From Helicobacter pylori NQ4053 (GTDB taxonomy: Bacteria > Campylobacterota > Campylobacteria > Campylobacterales > Helicobacteraceae): 64,000 bases of DNA. Positions within the stretch are counted from its first letter, which is position 1, and each line of letters begins with the position of its first letter. A program made the translations under genes and the position numbers. The stretch covers positions 1-64,000 of the forward strand of contig NZ_AKNV01000004.1 of NCBI RefSeq assembly GCF_000274605.1, in the 5' to 3' direction. Shown here one piece after another: positions 37,897 to 46,942 of this stretch. Under the pieces are notes generated by a model. That model was not told the origin of the DNA, searched no databases, and saw only the letters and a program-made list of their open reading frames with translations.

Positions 37897-38564
37897 GTGT
37901 GATCATCGCAGCGAACAATCTATGCTTACAATACCAGCAAAACGAACCGGTCATTAAGCATGCTAATTTGCGCATCAAACGCAAGGATTTTGTGTTCATT
38001 TCAGGGCCTAGCGGGAGCGGTAAAAGCACGCTTTTGCGATCGTTTTATGGGGATTTAAAACTTTTTAGCGGTAAATTAGAAGTTTGCAATATCAACATGA
38101 GTAACGCTTCAAAATCAACGATTTTAGATTTGCGTAAAAATATTGGCGTGGTTTTCCAAGATTATAAATTGATCCAAGATTATACGATTGAGCAAAACAT
38201 CAAACTACCTATGGTGATTTGCGGCGTTAAAAAAGAAGAATGCCACTTGCAGCTAGAAAAACTTTTAGGGCATATTGATTTACGCCATAAGGCTAACCGC
38301 TACCCCAAAGAACTCAGTGGGGGCGAACAACAGCGAGTGGCTATGGCTAGGGCTATGGCGAACTGCCCTGAACTCATTTTAGCCGATGAGCCTACCGGGA
38401 ATTTAGACGATTATTCTAGCGATAAAATCTGGAGCCTATTAAGGGGCATGAACACGCAATTAAACGCTACGATCGTGGTGGTTACGCACAAATTCCCTAA
38501 AAATTTTAGCGCTTATCACCGAAAATTTTACATAGAAGAGGGGGAAGTTTATGAATACTCTTAA
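37893..38564 (+). CDS. ftsE: Cell-division ABC ATPase FtsE
   Basis: The 223-residue ABC ATPase has Walker [11 protein letters not shown], the signature [15 protein letters not shown], Walker [13 protein letters not shown] and [26 protein letters not shown] and the position directly before ftsX identify FtsE. With FtsX it transmits division-site signals to a periplasmic amidase activator, here the EnvC-like protein two genes on. ATG 37893 overlaps the trmB stop (ATGA). Confidence 0.93.
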   Translation: MSVIIAANNLCLQYQQNEPVIKHANLRIKRKDFVFISGPSGSGKSTLLRSFYGDLKLFSGKLEVCNINMSNASKSTILDLRKNIGVVFQDYKLIQDYTIEQNIKLPMVICGVKKEECHLQLEKLLGHIDLRHKANRYPKELSGGEQQRVAMARAMANCPELILADEPTGNLDDYSSDKIWSLLRGMNTQLNATIVVVTHKFPKNFSAYHRKFYIEEGEVYEYS

Positions 38565-39356
38565 AAAGCATTTAGCCTTTATCATTCCCCTAGTAGCGTT
38601 ATTGTTTAGCTTGGAGTGTGTGTTGTTTATCAATCAAGCAATAGAACAAAAAGAAAAAAAATTGATTGAAGATTATTCAGTCGTGTTAGCCAGCACGCAA
38701 AAATTAGGCTTGGAATTGTTGCGTCAAAATTTTAGCGAAATCATAGCGTTAAAAGAAATTGATCCTAATTACTCTTTAGAACCTCTTCAAAAAATTTTAG
38801 GCACAGACGGGCTTAAGGAATTAAAAAAAATTTACCCTTTTTTTATTCTTTACAACTTTCCACATTCCCAACTCAAGAGCGTTTAGAAAACATTAAAGAA
38901 AAATTGCTCAAAATCCCTGGCGTTCAAAAAGTTGAAGTCTTTGCCAAAACTTACATGCAAGTGTATGATCTCTTGAGTTTTATTAAAGCAGCGGTCTATA
39001 TCTTTGCGTTAGTGGTTTTTGTTTTATCGGTTTTATTGATGTTTAAGCAAGTCCGCATCTGGATCTATCAATACCATGAGAGGTTAGAGATCATGGATTT
39101 ATTAGGGGCTTCAGTGTCTTTTAAAAACGGGTTTTTGTATAAAATAGCTTTAATGGATTCTGTAATCGCTAGTTTTTTAGCCCCCATGCTCATGCTTTAT
39201 ATCACTTCGCAAAAAGGTTTTGAAAAAACGATGGATACTTTGGGTATTATAGGAGGCGCGTTTGTTTTAAACCATTTTTTATGGGGACTGCTTTTTAGCC
39301 TTGTGGTCTCATTTGTTTCTGTTTTACTTGTAGCTTGGAGGACTAGACATGTATAA
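38551..39356 (+). pseudogene. ftsX: FtsX permease homologue, frameshifted at an A8/T7 stretch
   Basis: Frame one (38551-38886) gives the N-terminal helix and periplasmic part ([27 protein letters not shown]) and then goes off frame at A8 (38823-38830) or T7 (38838-38844). One extra A or T gives LPFFYSLQLSTFPTQERLENIK and joins the second frame to 39356, which holds the remaining transmembrane helices and the YHERLEIMDLLGAS loop of FtsX. Reconstructed it is about 268 residues. The break removes membrane helices 2-4. It may be a true slip, a phase switch, or a sequencing error; the neighbours ftsE and the EnvC-like gene are intact. Confidence 0.83.
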
Positions 39357-40551
39357 ATTAGGGGTGTTTTTATTAGCCACCTTACTATCAGCTAACACGC
39401 AAAAAGTGAGCGATATTGCTAAAGATATCCAGCATAAAGAAACCCTTTTGAAAAAAACCCATGAAGAAAAAAACCAACTAAACAGTCGTTTGAGTTCTTT
39501 AGGCGAAGCGATCCGCTCTAAAGAGCTTCAAAAAGCTGAGATGGAGCGCCAAATGGTCGCTTTAAAAAAGAGTCTTGAAAAAAATCGTAACGAAAGTTTG
39601 GCGCAAGAAAAAGTCCTAACCAACTACCGCAAGTCTTTAGATCATTTGCAAAAACAACGATCATTTTTACAAAAGAGAGTGTTTGATACGCTTTTAGAGG
39701 ATTTTCTTTTTTCACAAGCCCTAAAGGGGCAGAATTTAGCCTCTTCTAATGATGTGATTTTACAAGTAGCGTTTGAAAACTTGCACCAAAGCACTCTGTC
39801 TAAAATGTCGCAACTGAGCCAAGAAGAAAAAGAACTCAATGTGCAAGCTTTAAAAGTCAAAAGCAGCATTCAAAAAATCTCCTCTGTCATAGATGAGCAA
39901 AAAACTCGTGAAGTAACCTTAAAATCCTTGCAAACCGAACAAAATAAACTCATTTTGAGCATGCAAAAAGATTATGCGATCTATAACCAACGGCTAACCC
40001 TTTTAGAAAAAGAGCGCCAGAACTTGAACGCTCTTTTAAAACGCTTGAATATCATCAAACAAAATAGAGAAAATGAAGAGAGGGTCAGTTTGAAAAAATC
40101 TTCTCAAGCCTTAGAAGTCAAACAAGTGGCGAGCTCTTATCAAAATATCAACACCACGAGCTATAACGGGCCAAAAACGATCGCTCCTTTGAACGATTAT
40201 GAAGTGGTGCAAAAATTTGGCCCCTATATTGACCCGGTTTATAATTTAAAAATTTTTAGCGAGTCTATCACGCTGGTATCAAAAACCCCAAACGCTTTGG
40301 TGCGTAATGTTTTAGATGGGAAAATCGTGTTCGCTAAAGAAATCAACATGCTTAAAAAAGTCGTTATCATTGAGCATAAAAACGGCATCCGCACGATTTA
40401 TTCTCAACTAGATAAAATCGCCCCCACCATTAAAAGCGGCATGCGCATCCAAAAAGGCTATGTTTTAGGGCGCATTGATCAACGCTTGGGCTTTGAAGTT
40501 ACCATGAGAGAAAAGCACATTAACCCCTTAGAACTCATCGCACGCAATTAA
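39349..40551 (+). CDS. EnvC-like LytM-domain amidase activator
   Basis: A signal peptide (about residues 1-16) is followed by a long coiled coil (residues 18-240, K/E/Q-rich) and a C-terminal M23/LytM domain (about 290-400, NVLDGKIVFAKEINMLKKVV, IIEHKNGIRTIYSQLDKI). The LytM zinc site looks lost: YSQL replaces YxHL and LGFEVT replaces HLHFEV. This is the EnvC/NlpD layout, a non-catalytic activator of amidases driven by FtsEX. AmiA at 58243 is the likely target; that is an inference. ATG 39349 overlaps the ftsX end. Confidence 0.83.
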   Translation: MYKLGVFLLATLLSANTQKVSDIAKDIQHKETLLKKTHEEKNQLNSRLSSLGEAIRSKELQKAEMERQMVALKKSLEKNRNESLAQEKVLTNYRKSLDHLQKQRSFLQKRVFDTLLEDFLFSQALKGQNLASSNDVILQVAFENLHQSTLSKMSQLSQEEKELNVQALKVKSSIQKISSVIDEQKTREVTLKSLQTEQNKLILSMQKDYAIYNQRLTLLEKERQNLNALLKRLNIIKQNRENEERVSLKKSSQALEVKQVASSYQNINTTSYNGPKTIAPLNDYEVVQKFGPYIDPVYNLKIFSESITLVSKTPNALVRNVLDGKIVFAKEINMLKKVVIIEHKNGIRTIYSQLDKIAPTIKSGMRIQKGYVLGRIDQRLGFEVTMREKHINPLELIARN

Positions 40552-40575
40552 ACAAATCATTTTTATTGCCGATAT
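40549..40575 (+). promoter_or_regulatory. Sigma-28 (FliA) promoter of the flaG-fliD-fliS-fliT operon
   Basis: TAAA (40549-40552), 15 bases, GCCGATAT (40568-40575): one mismatch to the consensus TAAA-N15-GCCGATAA. The TAAA overlaps the stop codon of the EnvC-like gene. Transcription would start near 40583, about 60 bases before ATG 40644. Confidence 0.88.
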
Positions 40576-40643
40576 TGGCTAAAGAGTTTATGCAAACAAA
40601 AAAATCATTATACTTGTAGGCATGGAAAAATTTGGAGGTTTTT

Positions 40644-41003
40644 ATGGTCAATGAAGTTCAAGGGATTGGGATTCCCACATCTCACACAAGCGTTCAAACA
40701 ACCCCTATAAAAGAGATCAGTCGTGCAAATACTATAAACACTATTGATGAATCTAAGACAACAATAGACCATGATCAATACAAACCCAAACTAGAATTAT
40801 TGAGCGAGCGTCTGAATGAAGAAATGAAACGCATTGGCACGGATATTAATTTTAGTTATAACGATACGATCAAGGGGTTAGTGGTTTCAGTCAAAGACGC
40901 TAATGGGGATAAGGTGATAAGAGAGATACCCTCTAAAGAAGCCGTGGAGCTTATGCAAAGAATGCGCGATGTGATAGGCATTATCTTTGATAAGAGAGGC
41001 TAA
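40644..41003 (+). CDS. flaG: Flagellar protein FlaG
   Basis: The 119-residue protein has a variable N-terminus and the FlaG core (LSERLNEEMKRIGTDINFSYNDTIKGLVVSVKDANGDKVIREIPSKEAVELMQRM). FlaG limits filament length in several bacteria. The start is ATG 40644, seven bases after GGAGG; the open frame from TTG 40632 would put that site inside the gene. It is the first gene after a sigma-28 promoter and is followed by fliD, fliS and fliT. Confidence 0.92.
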   Translation: MVNEVQGIGIPTSHTSVQTTPIKEISRANTINTIDESKTTIDHDQYKPKLELLSERLNEEMKRIGTDINFSYNDTIKGLVVSVKDANGDKVIREIPSKEAVELMQRMRDVIGIIFDKRG

Positions 41004-41042
41004 AAAGGCTAATCAAAAGTTTTGAAAGTTTAGAGGTTAGAC

Positions 41043-43100
41043 ATGGCAATAGGTTCATTAAGCTCATTAGGGCTTGGCAGTAAGGTTTTGAATTACGATG
41101 TGATTGACAAGCTTAAGGATGCTGATGAAAAAGCTTTAATCGCCCCACTAGACAAGAAAATGGAGCAAAATGTTGAAAAACAAAAAGCCCTTGTAGAAAT
41201 TAAAACGCTCCTTTCATCTCTAAAAGGCCCGGTTAAAACGCTTTCAGATTATTCCACTTATATCAGCCGAAAAAGCAATGTTACAGGCGATGCGTTGAGC
41301 GCGAGCGTGGGGGCTGGCGTGCCTATTCAAGACATTAAAGTGGATGTGCAAAATTTAGCGCAAGGCGATATTAACGAATTAGGGGCGAAATTTTCTTCAA
41401 GAGATGATATTTTTAGCCAAGTGGATACCACGCTCAAGTTTTACACGCAAAACAAGGACTACGCCGTTGATATTAAAGCAGGAATGACTTTAGGCGATGT
41501 GGCTCAAAGCATCACGGACGCTACCAATGGCGAAGTGATGGGCATTGTGATGAAAACAGGAGGGAATGACCCCTACCAATTAATGGTGAATACCAAAAAC
41601 ACCGGCGAAGACAATCGAGTCTATTTTGGCTCACACCTCCAATCCACGCTCACTAATAAAAACGCCCTTTCTTTAGGGGTTGATGGAAGCGGAAAGAGTG
41701 AAGTGAGTTTGAATTTAAAGGGGGCTGATGGGAACATGCATGAAGTCCCTATCATGCTAGAACTCCCTGAAAGTGCTTCTATCAAACAAAAAAACACAGC
41801 GATCCAAAAAGCGATGGAGCAGGCTTTAGAAAATGACCCTAATTTTAAAGATTTGATCGCTAATGGGGATATTTCCATAGACACTCTTCATGGGGGGGAA
41901 TCTTTAATCATTAATGACAGGCGTGGGGGAAACATTGAAGTTAAAGGGAGCAAGGCTAAAGAGCTTGGGTTTTTGCAAACCGCCACCCAAGAAAGCGATT
42001 TATTAAAAAGCTCTCGCACGATAAAAGAGGGTAAATTAGAAGGGGTAATTAGCTTGAATGGTCAAAAACTAGATTTAAAAGCCTTAACCAAAGAGGGCAA
42101 CACCAGCGAAGAAAACACAGACGCTATCGTTCAAGCGATCAATTCCAAAGAAGGCTTGAGTGCATTTAAGAACGCCGAAGACAAGCTTGTGATCAATTCT
42201 AAAACCGGAATGCTAACGATTAAGGGCGAGGACGCTTTAGGCAAGAATAGTTTGAAAGATTTGGGTTTGAGTGCTGGCATGGTGCAATCCTATGAAGCTT
42301 CACAAAACACGCTTTTTATGTCTAAAAATTTACAAAAAGCGAGCGATTCAGAATTCACTTATAATGGGGTGAGCATCACACGCCCCACTAATGAGGTCAA
42401 TGATGTGATTAGCGGGGTTAATATCACTTTAGAGCAAACCACAGAGCCTAATAAACCTGCCATTATCAGCGTGAGCAGGGACAATCAAGCCATTATAGAC
42501 AGCCTTACTGAATTTGTCAAAGCCTATAACGAGCTTATCCCTAAACTAGACGAAGACACTCGTTATGACGCTGACACTAAAATCGCCGGGATTTTTAACG
42601 GCGTGGGCGATATTCGCGCGATTCGATCTTCTCTTAATAATGTGTTTTCTTATAGCGTACATACGGATAATGGGGTAGAAAGCTTGATGAAATACGGGCT
42701 TAGTTTAGACGATAAGGGCGTGATGAGTTTGGATGAGGCTAAATTGAGTAGTGCCTTAAATTCTAACCCTAAAGCGACTCAAGATTTTTTCTATGGGAGC
42801 GATAGCAAGGATATGGGAGGCAGAGAAATCCACCAAGAGGGCATTTTTTCTAAATTCAATCAAGTCATCGCCAATCTCATAGATGGAGGGAACGCTAAAT
42901 TAAAAATTTATGAAGATTCCCTAGACAGAGACGCTAAAAGCTTGACCAAAGACAAAGAAAACGCTCAAGAGCTTTTAAAAACCCGCTACAACATCATGGC
43001 GGAGCGCTTTGCCGCTTATGATAGCCAAATCTCTAAAGCGAATCAAAAATTCAATTCCGTGCAAATGATGATCGATCAAGCGGCGGCTAAAAAGAATTAA
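41043..43100 (+). CDS. fliD: Flagellar filament cap protein FliD (HAP2)
   Basis: The 685-residue FliD is typical for H. pylori, with the N-terminal block SSLGLGSKVLNYDVIDKLKDADEKALI, a large variable middle, a flagellin-like C-terminal half (DNQAIIDSLTEFVKAYNELI) and the coiled-coil end ERFAAYDSQISKANQKFNSVQMMIDQ. It forms the cap under which flagellin folds. ATG 41043 follows AGAGGTTAGAC. FliS and FliT downstream are its and flagellin's export chaperones. Confidence 0.95.
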   Translation: MAIGSLSSLGLGSKVLNYDVIDKLKDADEKALIAPLDKKMEQNVEKQKALVEIKTLLSSLKGPVKTLSDYSTYISRKSNVTGDALSASVGAGVPIQDIKVDVQNLAQGDINELGAKFSSRDDIFSQVDTTLKFYTQNKDYAVDIKAGMTLGDVAQSITDATNGEVMGIVMKTGGNDPYQLMVNTKNTGEDNRVYFGSHLQSTLTNKNALSLGVDGSGKSEVSLNLKGADGNMHEVPIMLELPESASIKQKNTAIQKAMEQALENDPNFKDLIANGDISIDTLHGGESLIINDRRGGNIEVKGSKAKELGFLQTATQESDLLKSSRTIKEGKLEGVISLNGQKLDLKALTKEGNTSEENTDAIVQAINSKEGLSAFKNAEDKLVINSKTGMLTIKGEDALGKNSLKDLGLSAGMVQSYEASQNTLFMSKNLQKASDSEFTYNGVSITRPTNEVNDVISGVNITLEQTTEPNKPAIISVSRDNQAIIDSLTEFVKAYNELIPKLDEDTRYDADTKIAGIFNGVGDIRAIRSSLNNVFSYSVHTDNGVESLMKYGLSLDDKGVMSLDEAKLSSALNSNPKATQDFFYGSDSKDMGGREIHQEGIFSKFNQVIANLIDGGNAKLKIYEDSLDRDAKSLTKDKENAQELLKTRYNIMAERFAAYDSQISKANQKFNSVQMMIDQAAAKKN

Positions 43101-43141
43101 AAAAACAGAGAATTATCAATTTTAAAGGATAAAGGAACATT

Positions 43142-43522
43142 ATGCAATACGCTAACGCTTATCAAGCCTACCAGCATAACCGAGTGAGTGTGGAATCCCC
43201 GGCAAAACTCATTGAAATGCTTTATGAAGGGATTTTGAGATTTTCCTCGCAAGCCAAACGCTGTATTGAAAATGAAGACATTGAAAAAAAGATTTATTAT
43301 ATTAACAGGGTTACGGATATTTTCACGGAATTGTTGAATATTTTGGACTATGAAAAAGGGGGGGAAGTGGCGGTGTATCTTACAGGCTTATACACCCATC
43401 AAATCAAAGTTTTAACGCAAGCCAATGTGGAAAATGATGCGAGTAAGATTGATTTGGTGTTGAATGTGGCTAGGGGGTTGTTAGAAGCTTGGAGGGAAAT
43501 CCATTCAGATGAACTCGCCTAA
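43142..43522 (+). CDS. fliS: Flagellin export chaperone FliS
   Basis: The 126-residue helical protein starts YANAYQAYQHNRVSVESPAKLIEMLYEGILRF, the classical FliS block, and has NRVTDIFTELLNILDYEKGGEVA. It binds the C-terminus of flagellin in the cytoplasm until export. AAAGGATAAAGGAACATT precedes ATG 43142. Its end overlaps the next gene by 14 bases. Confidence 0.94.
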   Translation: MQYANAYQAYQHNRVSVESPAKLIEMLYEGILRFSSQAKRCIENEDIEKKIYYINRVTDIFTELLNILDYEKGGEVAVYLTGLYTHQIKVLTQANVENDASKIDLVLNVARGLLEAWREIHSDELA

Positions 43523-43748
43523 TGCGTTATTAGATTCCTTTAAAATCGCTCTTGTTAAAAAAGATTCTAAGCAAGCCTTTTCATTGATAGAGCGCCTTTC
43601 TTTAGAGCAAATAAAAAGATTAGATTTAGACACGCTTTTAAGCCTTAGGGAAATGATAGCCCAAAGCATTGAACTATTAAAAAAAGAAAAAGAAGAACTG
43701 CAATTACAAATGCATAAGGCTAAGAAGATTCAAAAATTTTTGTCTTAA
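43509..43748 (+). CDS. fliT: FliT-like small flagellar chaperone
   Basis: The 79-residue, entirely helical, charged protein lies directly after fliS with overlap. FliT is poorly conserved, so the call rests on size, helix content and position; in E. coli FliT is the FliD export chaperone. The C-terminus is lysine-rich (KKEKEELQLQMHKAKKIQKFL). Confidence 0.65.
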   Translation: MNSPNALLDSFKIALVKKDSKQAFSLIERLSLEQIKRLDLDTLLSLREMIAQSIELLKKEKEELQLQMHKAKKIQKFLS

Positions 43749-43801
43749 GATTTTTTAAACTACGATACAATAAAAGCACTATTTTTATTGAAGGCTAAAG
43801 G

Positions 43802-44509
43802 TTGTCTGAACCCATAGATAGATTCACGCGCATAAGGTGGTTGTTTAAAAACGATTTTGAAAAAATCCGCCAACAAAGGGTTTTAATCTGTGGCGTGGGG
43901 GGCGTGGGAGGCTTTGCGCTAGATGCTTTGTATCGTGTGGGGATAGGGCAAATCACTATCATTGATAAAGACGTGTTTGATGTTACCAATCAAAACCGCC
44001 AGATTGGCTCAGAAAGGATAGGAGAATCTAAAGTGTTGGTGTTGCAAGATCTCTATAAGGGCGTTCAAGCTTTGAATTTGCATGTAGATGAAGCGTTTTT
44101 AAATTCATTTAATTTTAGAGATTATGATTACATTTTAGATTGCATGGACGATTTGCCTATTAAAACAAGCCTAGCGATAAAATGCCAGAATTTCGCTTAC
44201 GGGAAATTTATCAGCTCTATGGGGAGTGCGAAGCGTTTGAACCCTAAACACATCCAAGTGGGGAGCGTGTGGGAAAGCTATGGCGATAAATTCGGGCGTA
44301 AATTTAGGGATTTTTTAAAAAAACGCCGTTTTAAAGGGGATTTTAAAGTGGTTTTTAGCCCCGAAGTTACGCATTGCATAGAGCTTGGGAGTTTTAATGC
44401 GGTTACGGCGAGTTTTGGTTTGCAAATAGCGAGTGAAGTCGTGCAAGACATTATCAACAATGAAAGGCAGTGGAATGAAAGATTACGAAGACGAATTGGA
44501 AGATTTTGA
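43802..44509 (+). CDS. tRNA t6A dehydratase TcdA / ThiF-MoeB-like E1 enzyme
   Basis: The 235-residue E1-like protein has the nucleotide loop VLICGVGGVGGFALDALYRVG, then GQITIIDKDVFDVTNQNRQ and DCMDDLPIKTSLA. The N-terminal RFTRIRWLFKNDFEKI and the lack of the C-terminal zinc cysteines of MoeB favour TcdA (CsdL), which cyclises t6A to ct6A in tRNA. It was historically labelled moeB/thiF. The start is TTG 43802, with AAAGG immediately before; no ATG fits. TsaE in this window belongs to the same t6A pathway. Confidence 0.82.
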   Translation: MSEPIDRFTRIRWLFKNDFEKIRQQRVLICGVGGVGGFALDALYRVGIGQITIIDKDVFDVTNQNRQIGSERIGESKVLVLQDLYKGVQALNLHVDEAFLNSFNFRDYDYILDCMDDLPIKTSLAIKCQNFAYGKFISSMGSAKRLNPKHIQVGSVWESYGDKFGRKFRDFLKKRRFKGDFKVVFSPEVTHCIELGSFNAVTASFGLQIASEVVQDIINNERQWNERLRRRIGRF

Positions 44510-44621
44510 AGAAGAAGAATTAGAGGGCTTTGAAGAAGAAGATGAAGAGTATAATGATTATAAGAATGTCTATGATGATGACGATTATGAAGACTATAAC
44601 TCTGATTATGAAGAAGAGTGA
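44475..44621 (+). CDS. Tiny very acidic protein
   Basis: ATG 44475 gives 48 residues of which most are Asp, Glu and Tyr (KDYEDELEDFEEEELEGFEE). An earlier Met at 44433 has no support; the start at 44475 has AAAGG upstream. It overlaps the end of tcdA by 35 bases and ends three bases before aguB. Such an acidic tail-like protein could be a DNA mimic or a metal or cation binder, or merely a retained small ORF; there is no motif to decide. Confidence 0.6.
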   Translation: MKDYEDELEDFEEEELEGFEEEDEEYNDYKNVYDDDDYEDYNSDYEEE

Positions 44622-44624
44622 AAA

Positions 44625-45506
44625 ATGATTTATGCAGGCGTCCTCCAGCATGCTTATTGCGGTTCTAGAAAAAAAACCATAGAGCATACAGCCAACCTGC
44701 TTGAACAAGCGCTAAAAAAACACCCTAAAACCAATTTAGTGGTGTTGCAAGAATTGAACCCTTATAGTTATTTTTGCCAGAGCGAAAACCCTAAATTTTT
44801 TGATCTAGGCGAGTATTTTGAAGAAGATAAGGCTTTTTTTAGCGCTTTAGCTCAAAAATTTCAAGTGGTGCTTATTACTTCTTTATTTGAAAAGCGCGCT
44901 AAAGGGTTGTATCACAACAGTGCGGTTGTGTTTGAAAAAGATGGCTCAATCGCTGGAGTGTATCGCAAAATGCACATTCCTGATGATCCGGGGTTTTATG
45001 AAAAATTTTATTTCACGCCGGGGGATTTGGGCTTTGAGCCTATTATTACAAGCGTGGGGAAATTAGGGCTTATGGTGTGCTGGGATCAGTGGTATCCTGA
45101 AGCAGCAAGGATCATGGCTTTAAAAGGGGCAGAAATTTTAATCTATCCTAGCGCGATAGGGTTTTTAGAAGAAGATTCTAATGAAGAAAAAAAGCGTCAG
45201 CAAAACGCATGGGAGACGATCCAAAGAGGGCATGCGATCGCTAATGGCTTGCCTTTGATTGCGACTAACAGAGTGGGCGTGGAGTTAGATCCGAGCGGCG
45301 CAATTAAGGGAGGCATTACTTTTTTTGGCTCTAGTTTTGTGGTGGGGGCTTTAGGCGAGTTCTTGGCTAAAGCGAGCGATAAAGAAGAGATTTTGTATGC
45401 GGAAATTGATTTAGAACGCACCGAAGAAGTGCGCCGAATGTGGCCGTTTCTAAGAGACAGACGCATTGATTTTTATAACGATTTGTTGAAACGCTATATC
45501 AATTAG
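44625..45506 (+). CDS. aguB: N-carbamoylputrescine amidohydrolase
   Basis: The nitrilase-superfamily enzyme (293 residues) has the catalytic triad: Glu in VLQELNPYSYF, Lys in YRKMHIPDDPGFYEKFYF and Cys in LMVCWDQWYPEAAR. The HIPDDPGFYEKFYFTPGD block is typical of AguB. It converts N-carbamoylputrescine to putrescine, CO2 and ammonia, the last step of the agmatine route of polyamine synthesis. ATG 44625 follows the acidic gene by three bases. Confidence 0.9.
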   Translation: MIYAGVLQHAYCGSRKKTIEHTANLLEQALKKHPKTNLVVLQELNPYSYFCQSENPKFFDLGEYFEEDKAFFSALAQKFQVVLITSLFEKRAKGLYHNSAVVFEKDGSIAGVYRKMHIPDDPGFYEKFYFTPGDLGFEPIITSVGKLGLMVCWDQWYPEAARIMALKGAEILIYPSAIGFLEEDSNEEKKRQQNAWETIQRGHAIANGLPLIATNRVGVELDPSGAIKGGITFFGSSFVVGALGEFLAKASDKEEILYAEIDLERTEEVRRMWPFLRDRRIDFYNDLLKRYIN

Positions 45507-45544
45507 TCAATCAATTTAAGATTTAAGGTTAGAAAGGATTAAAC

Positions 45545-45616
45545 ATGGTAGGTGTAATTTTTTGCGCTAAACAAGTGCAAAAATTCTATCATTTTTGCGC
45601 GGTATCTTTATTTTAA
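45545..45616 (+). CDS. Putative 23-residue leader peptide before the antiporter gene
   Basis: ATG 45545, six bases after AAAGGA, opens a 23-codon frame (MVGVIFCAKQVQKFYHF and 6 more) that stops at 45616, 12 bases before the next gene's ATG. The coding stretch spans an inverted repeat at 45575-45600. It could be a regulatory upstream ORF. There is no protein evidence. Confidence 0.4.
   Translation: MVGVIFCAKQVQKFYHFCAVSLF
45575..45600. terminator. Hairpin with T-rich tail upstream of the antiporter gene
   Basis: GTGCAAAAAT (45575-45584) pairs with ATTTTTGCGC (45591-45600) across a 6-base loop (one T-G wobble), followed by GGTATCTTTATTTT. It could terminate the aguB transcript or act as an attenuator for the antiporter gene. 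Confidence 0.55.
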
Positions 45617-45628
45617 CAAGGAGCAAAA

Positions 45629-46942
45629 ATGCTAGAAAATGGCTCTATATGGAGCAATCCTGCCTTTGTGGCTATCATTTGCATGTGCGTTCTTAGCCTT
45701 TTAAGGCTCAATGTCATGCTTTCTATGATTAGCGCGACTCTCATAGCAGGGCTTATGGGAGGGCTTGGGATCACGGAGAGTTTTAATGCAATGATAGACG
45801 GCATGAAAGGCAATTTAAACATCGCTTTAAGCTACATCCTTTTAGGGGCTTTAGCGGTAGCGATCGCTAAAAGCAACCTCATTAAAGTCGCTTTGAGTAA
45901 GTTGATAGGCTTGATGGATTACAAACGATCCACTTTTTGCTTTTTGATCGCTTTCATCGCATGTTTTTCGCAAAATTTAGTGCCGGTGCATATCGCTTTT
46001 ATCCCTATTTTAATCCCCCCTCTTTTACATTTGATGAACCGGCTAGAATTGGATAGAAGAGCGGTCGCTTGTGCTTTAACCTTTGGCTTGCAAGCCCCCT
46101 ACTTGGTGCTTCCTGTAGGGTTTGGCTTGATTTTTCAAACCACCATTTTAGAGCAATTAAAAGCTAATGGCGTTAGCACCACCATAGCGCAAATCACAGG
46201 AGTGATGTGGATAGCGGGGTTAGCGATGGTTGTTGGGCTGCTTTTAGCGGTATTAACGCTATACAAAAAACCCAGGCACTACAAAAAAAAATCTTTTGAT
46301 ATAGAAAATTACGCCTCGCTTCAATTAAACTACCATGACTACTTGACTTTTATAGGGATTGTCGTGGCGTTTGCGATCCAATTAGCTACCGATTCGATGC
46401 CCTTAGCCGCCTTTTTAGCGTTAGCGATCATCTTACTGGGGCGTGGCATTAAGTTTAAAGAAACAGACTCGCTTATGGACGATAGCGTAAAAATGATGGC
46501 GTTTATCGCTTTTGTGATGTTAGTGGCTAGCGGGTTTGGAGAAGTGTTGCAAAAAGTGCATGCGATAGAGGGCTTAGTGAATGCGATCACAAGCGTAGTC
46601 CAAGGGAAGCTTTTAGGGGCTTTTTTAATGCTTGTTGTAGGGCTTTTTATCACTATGGGGATAGGGACTTCTTTTGGCACGATTCCTATCATCGCTGTGT
46701 TTTATGTCCCTTTATGCGCGAAATTAGGATTCAGTATAGAATCTACGATTTTACTCATCGGCATAGCCGCAGCCTTAGGCGATGCAGGCTCACCGGCTAG
46801 CGATAGCACCATGGGGCCTACTTGCGGGCTTAACGCAGACAACCAGCACAATCATATCTATGACACATGCGTGCCGACTTTCTTAGTCTATAACCTCCCT
46901 TTGATTGTTTTTGGAGTTCTTGGAGCGTTACTATTAGGCTAA
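45629..46942 (+). CDS. NhaC-like Na+/H+ antiporter family membrane protein
   Basis: The 437-residue protein has about 11 hydrophobic segments and the family block GMGIGTSFGTIPIIAVFYVPL followed by GDAGSPASDSTMGPTCGLNADNQHNHIYDTC. This C-terminal pattern belongs to the NhaC/YuiF-type ion antiporter family. The transported ion or amine is not known. AACAAGGAGCAAAA precedes ATG 45629. The TAA at 46940-46942 lies inside the open frame of the following MATE gene. Confidence 0.8.
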   Translation: MLENGSIWSNPAFVAIICMCVLSLLRLNVMLSMISATLIAGLMGGLGITESFNAMIDGMKGNLNIALSYILLGALAVAIAKSNLIKVALSKLIGLMDYKRSTFCFLIAFIACFSQNLVPVHIAFIPILIPPLLHLMNRLELDRRAVACALTFGLQAPYLVLPVGFGLIFQTTILEQLKANGVSTTIAQITGVMWIAGLAMVVGLLLAVLTLYKKPRHYKKKSFDIENYASLQLNYHDYLTFIGIVVAFAIQLATDSMPLAAFLALAIILLGRGIKFKETDSLMDDSVKMMAFIAFVMLVASGFGEVLQKVHAIEGLVNAITSVVQGKLLGAFLMLVVGLFITMGIGTSFGTIPIIAVFYVPLCAKLGFSIESTILLIGIAAALGDAGSPASDSTMGPTCGLNADNQHNHIYDTCVPTFLVYNLPLIVFGVLGALLLG

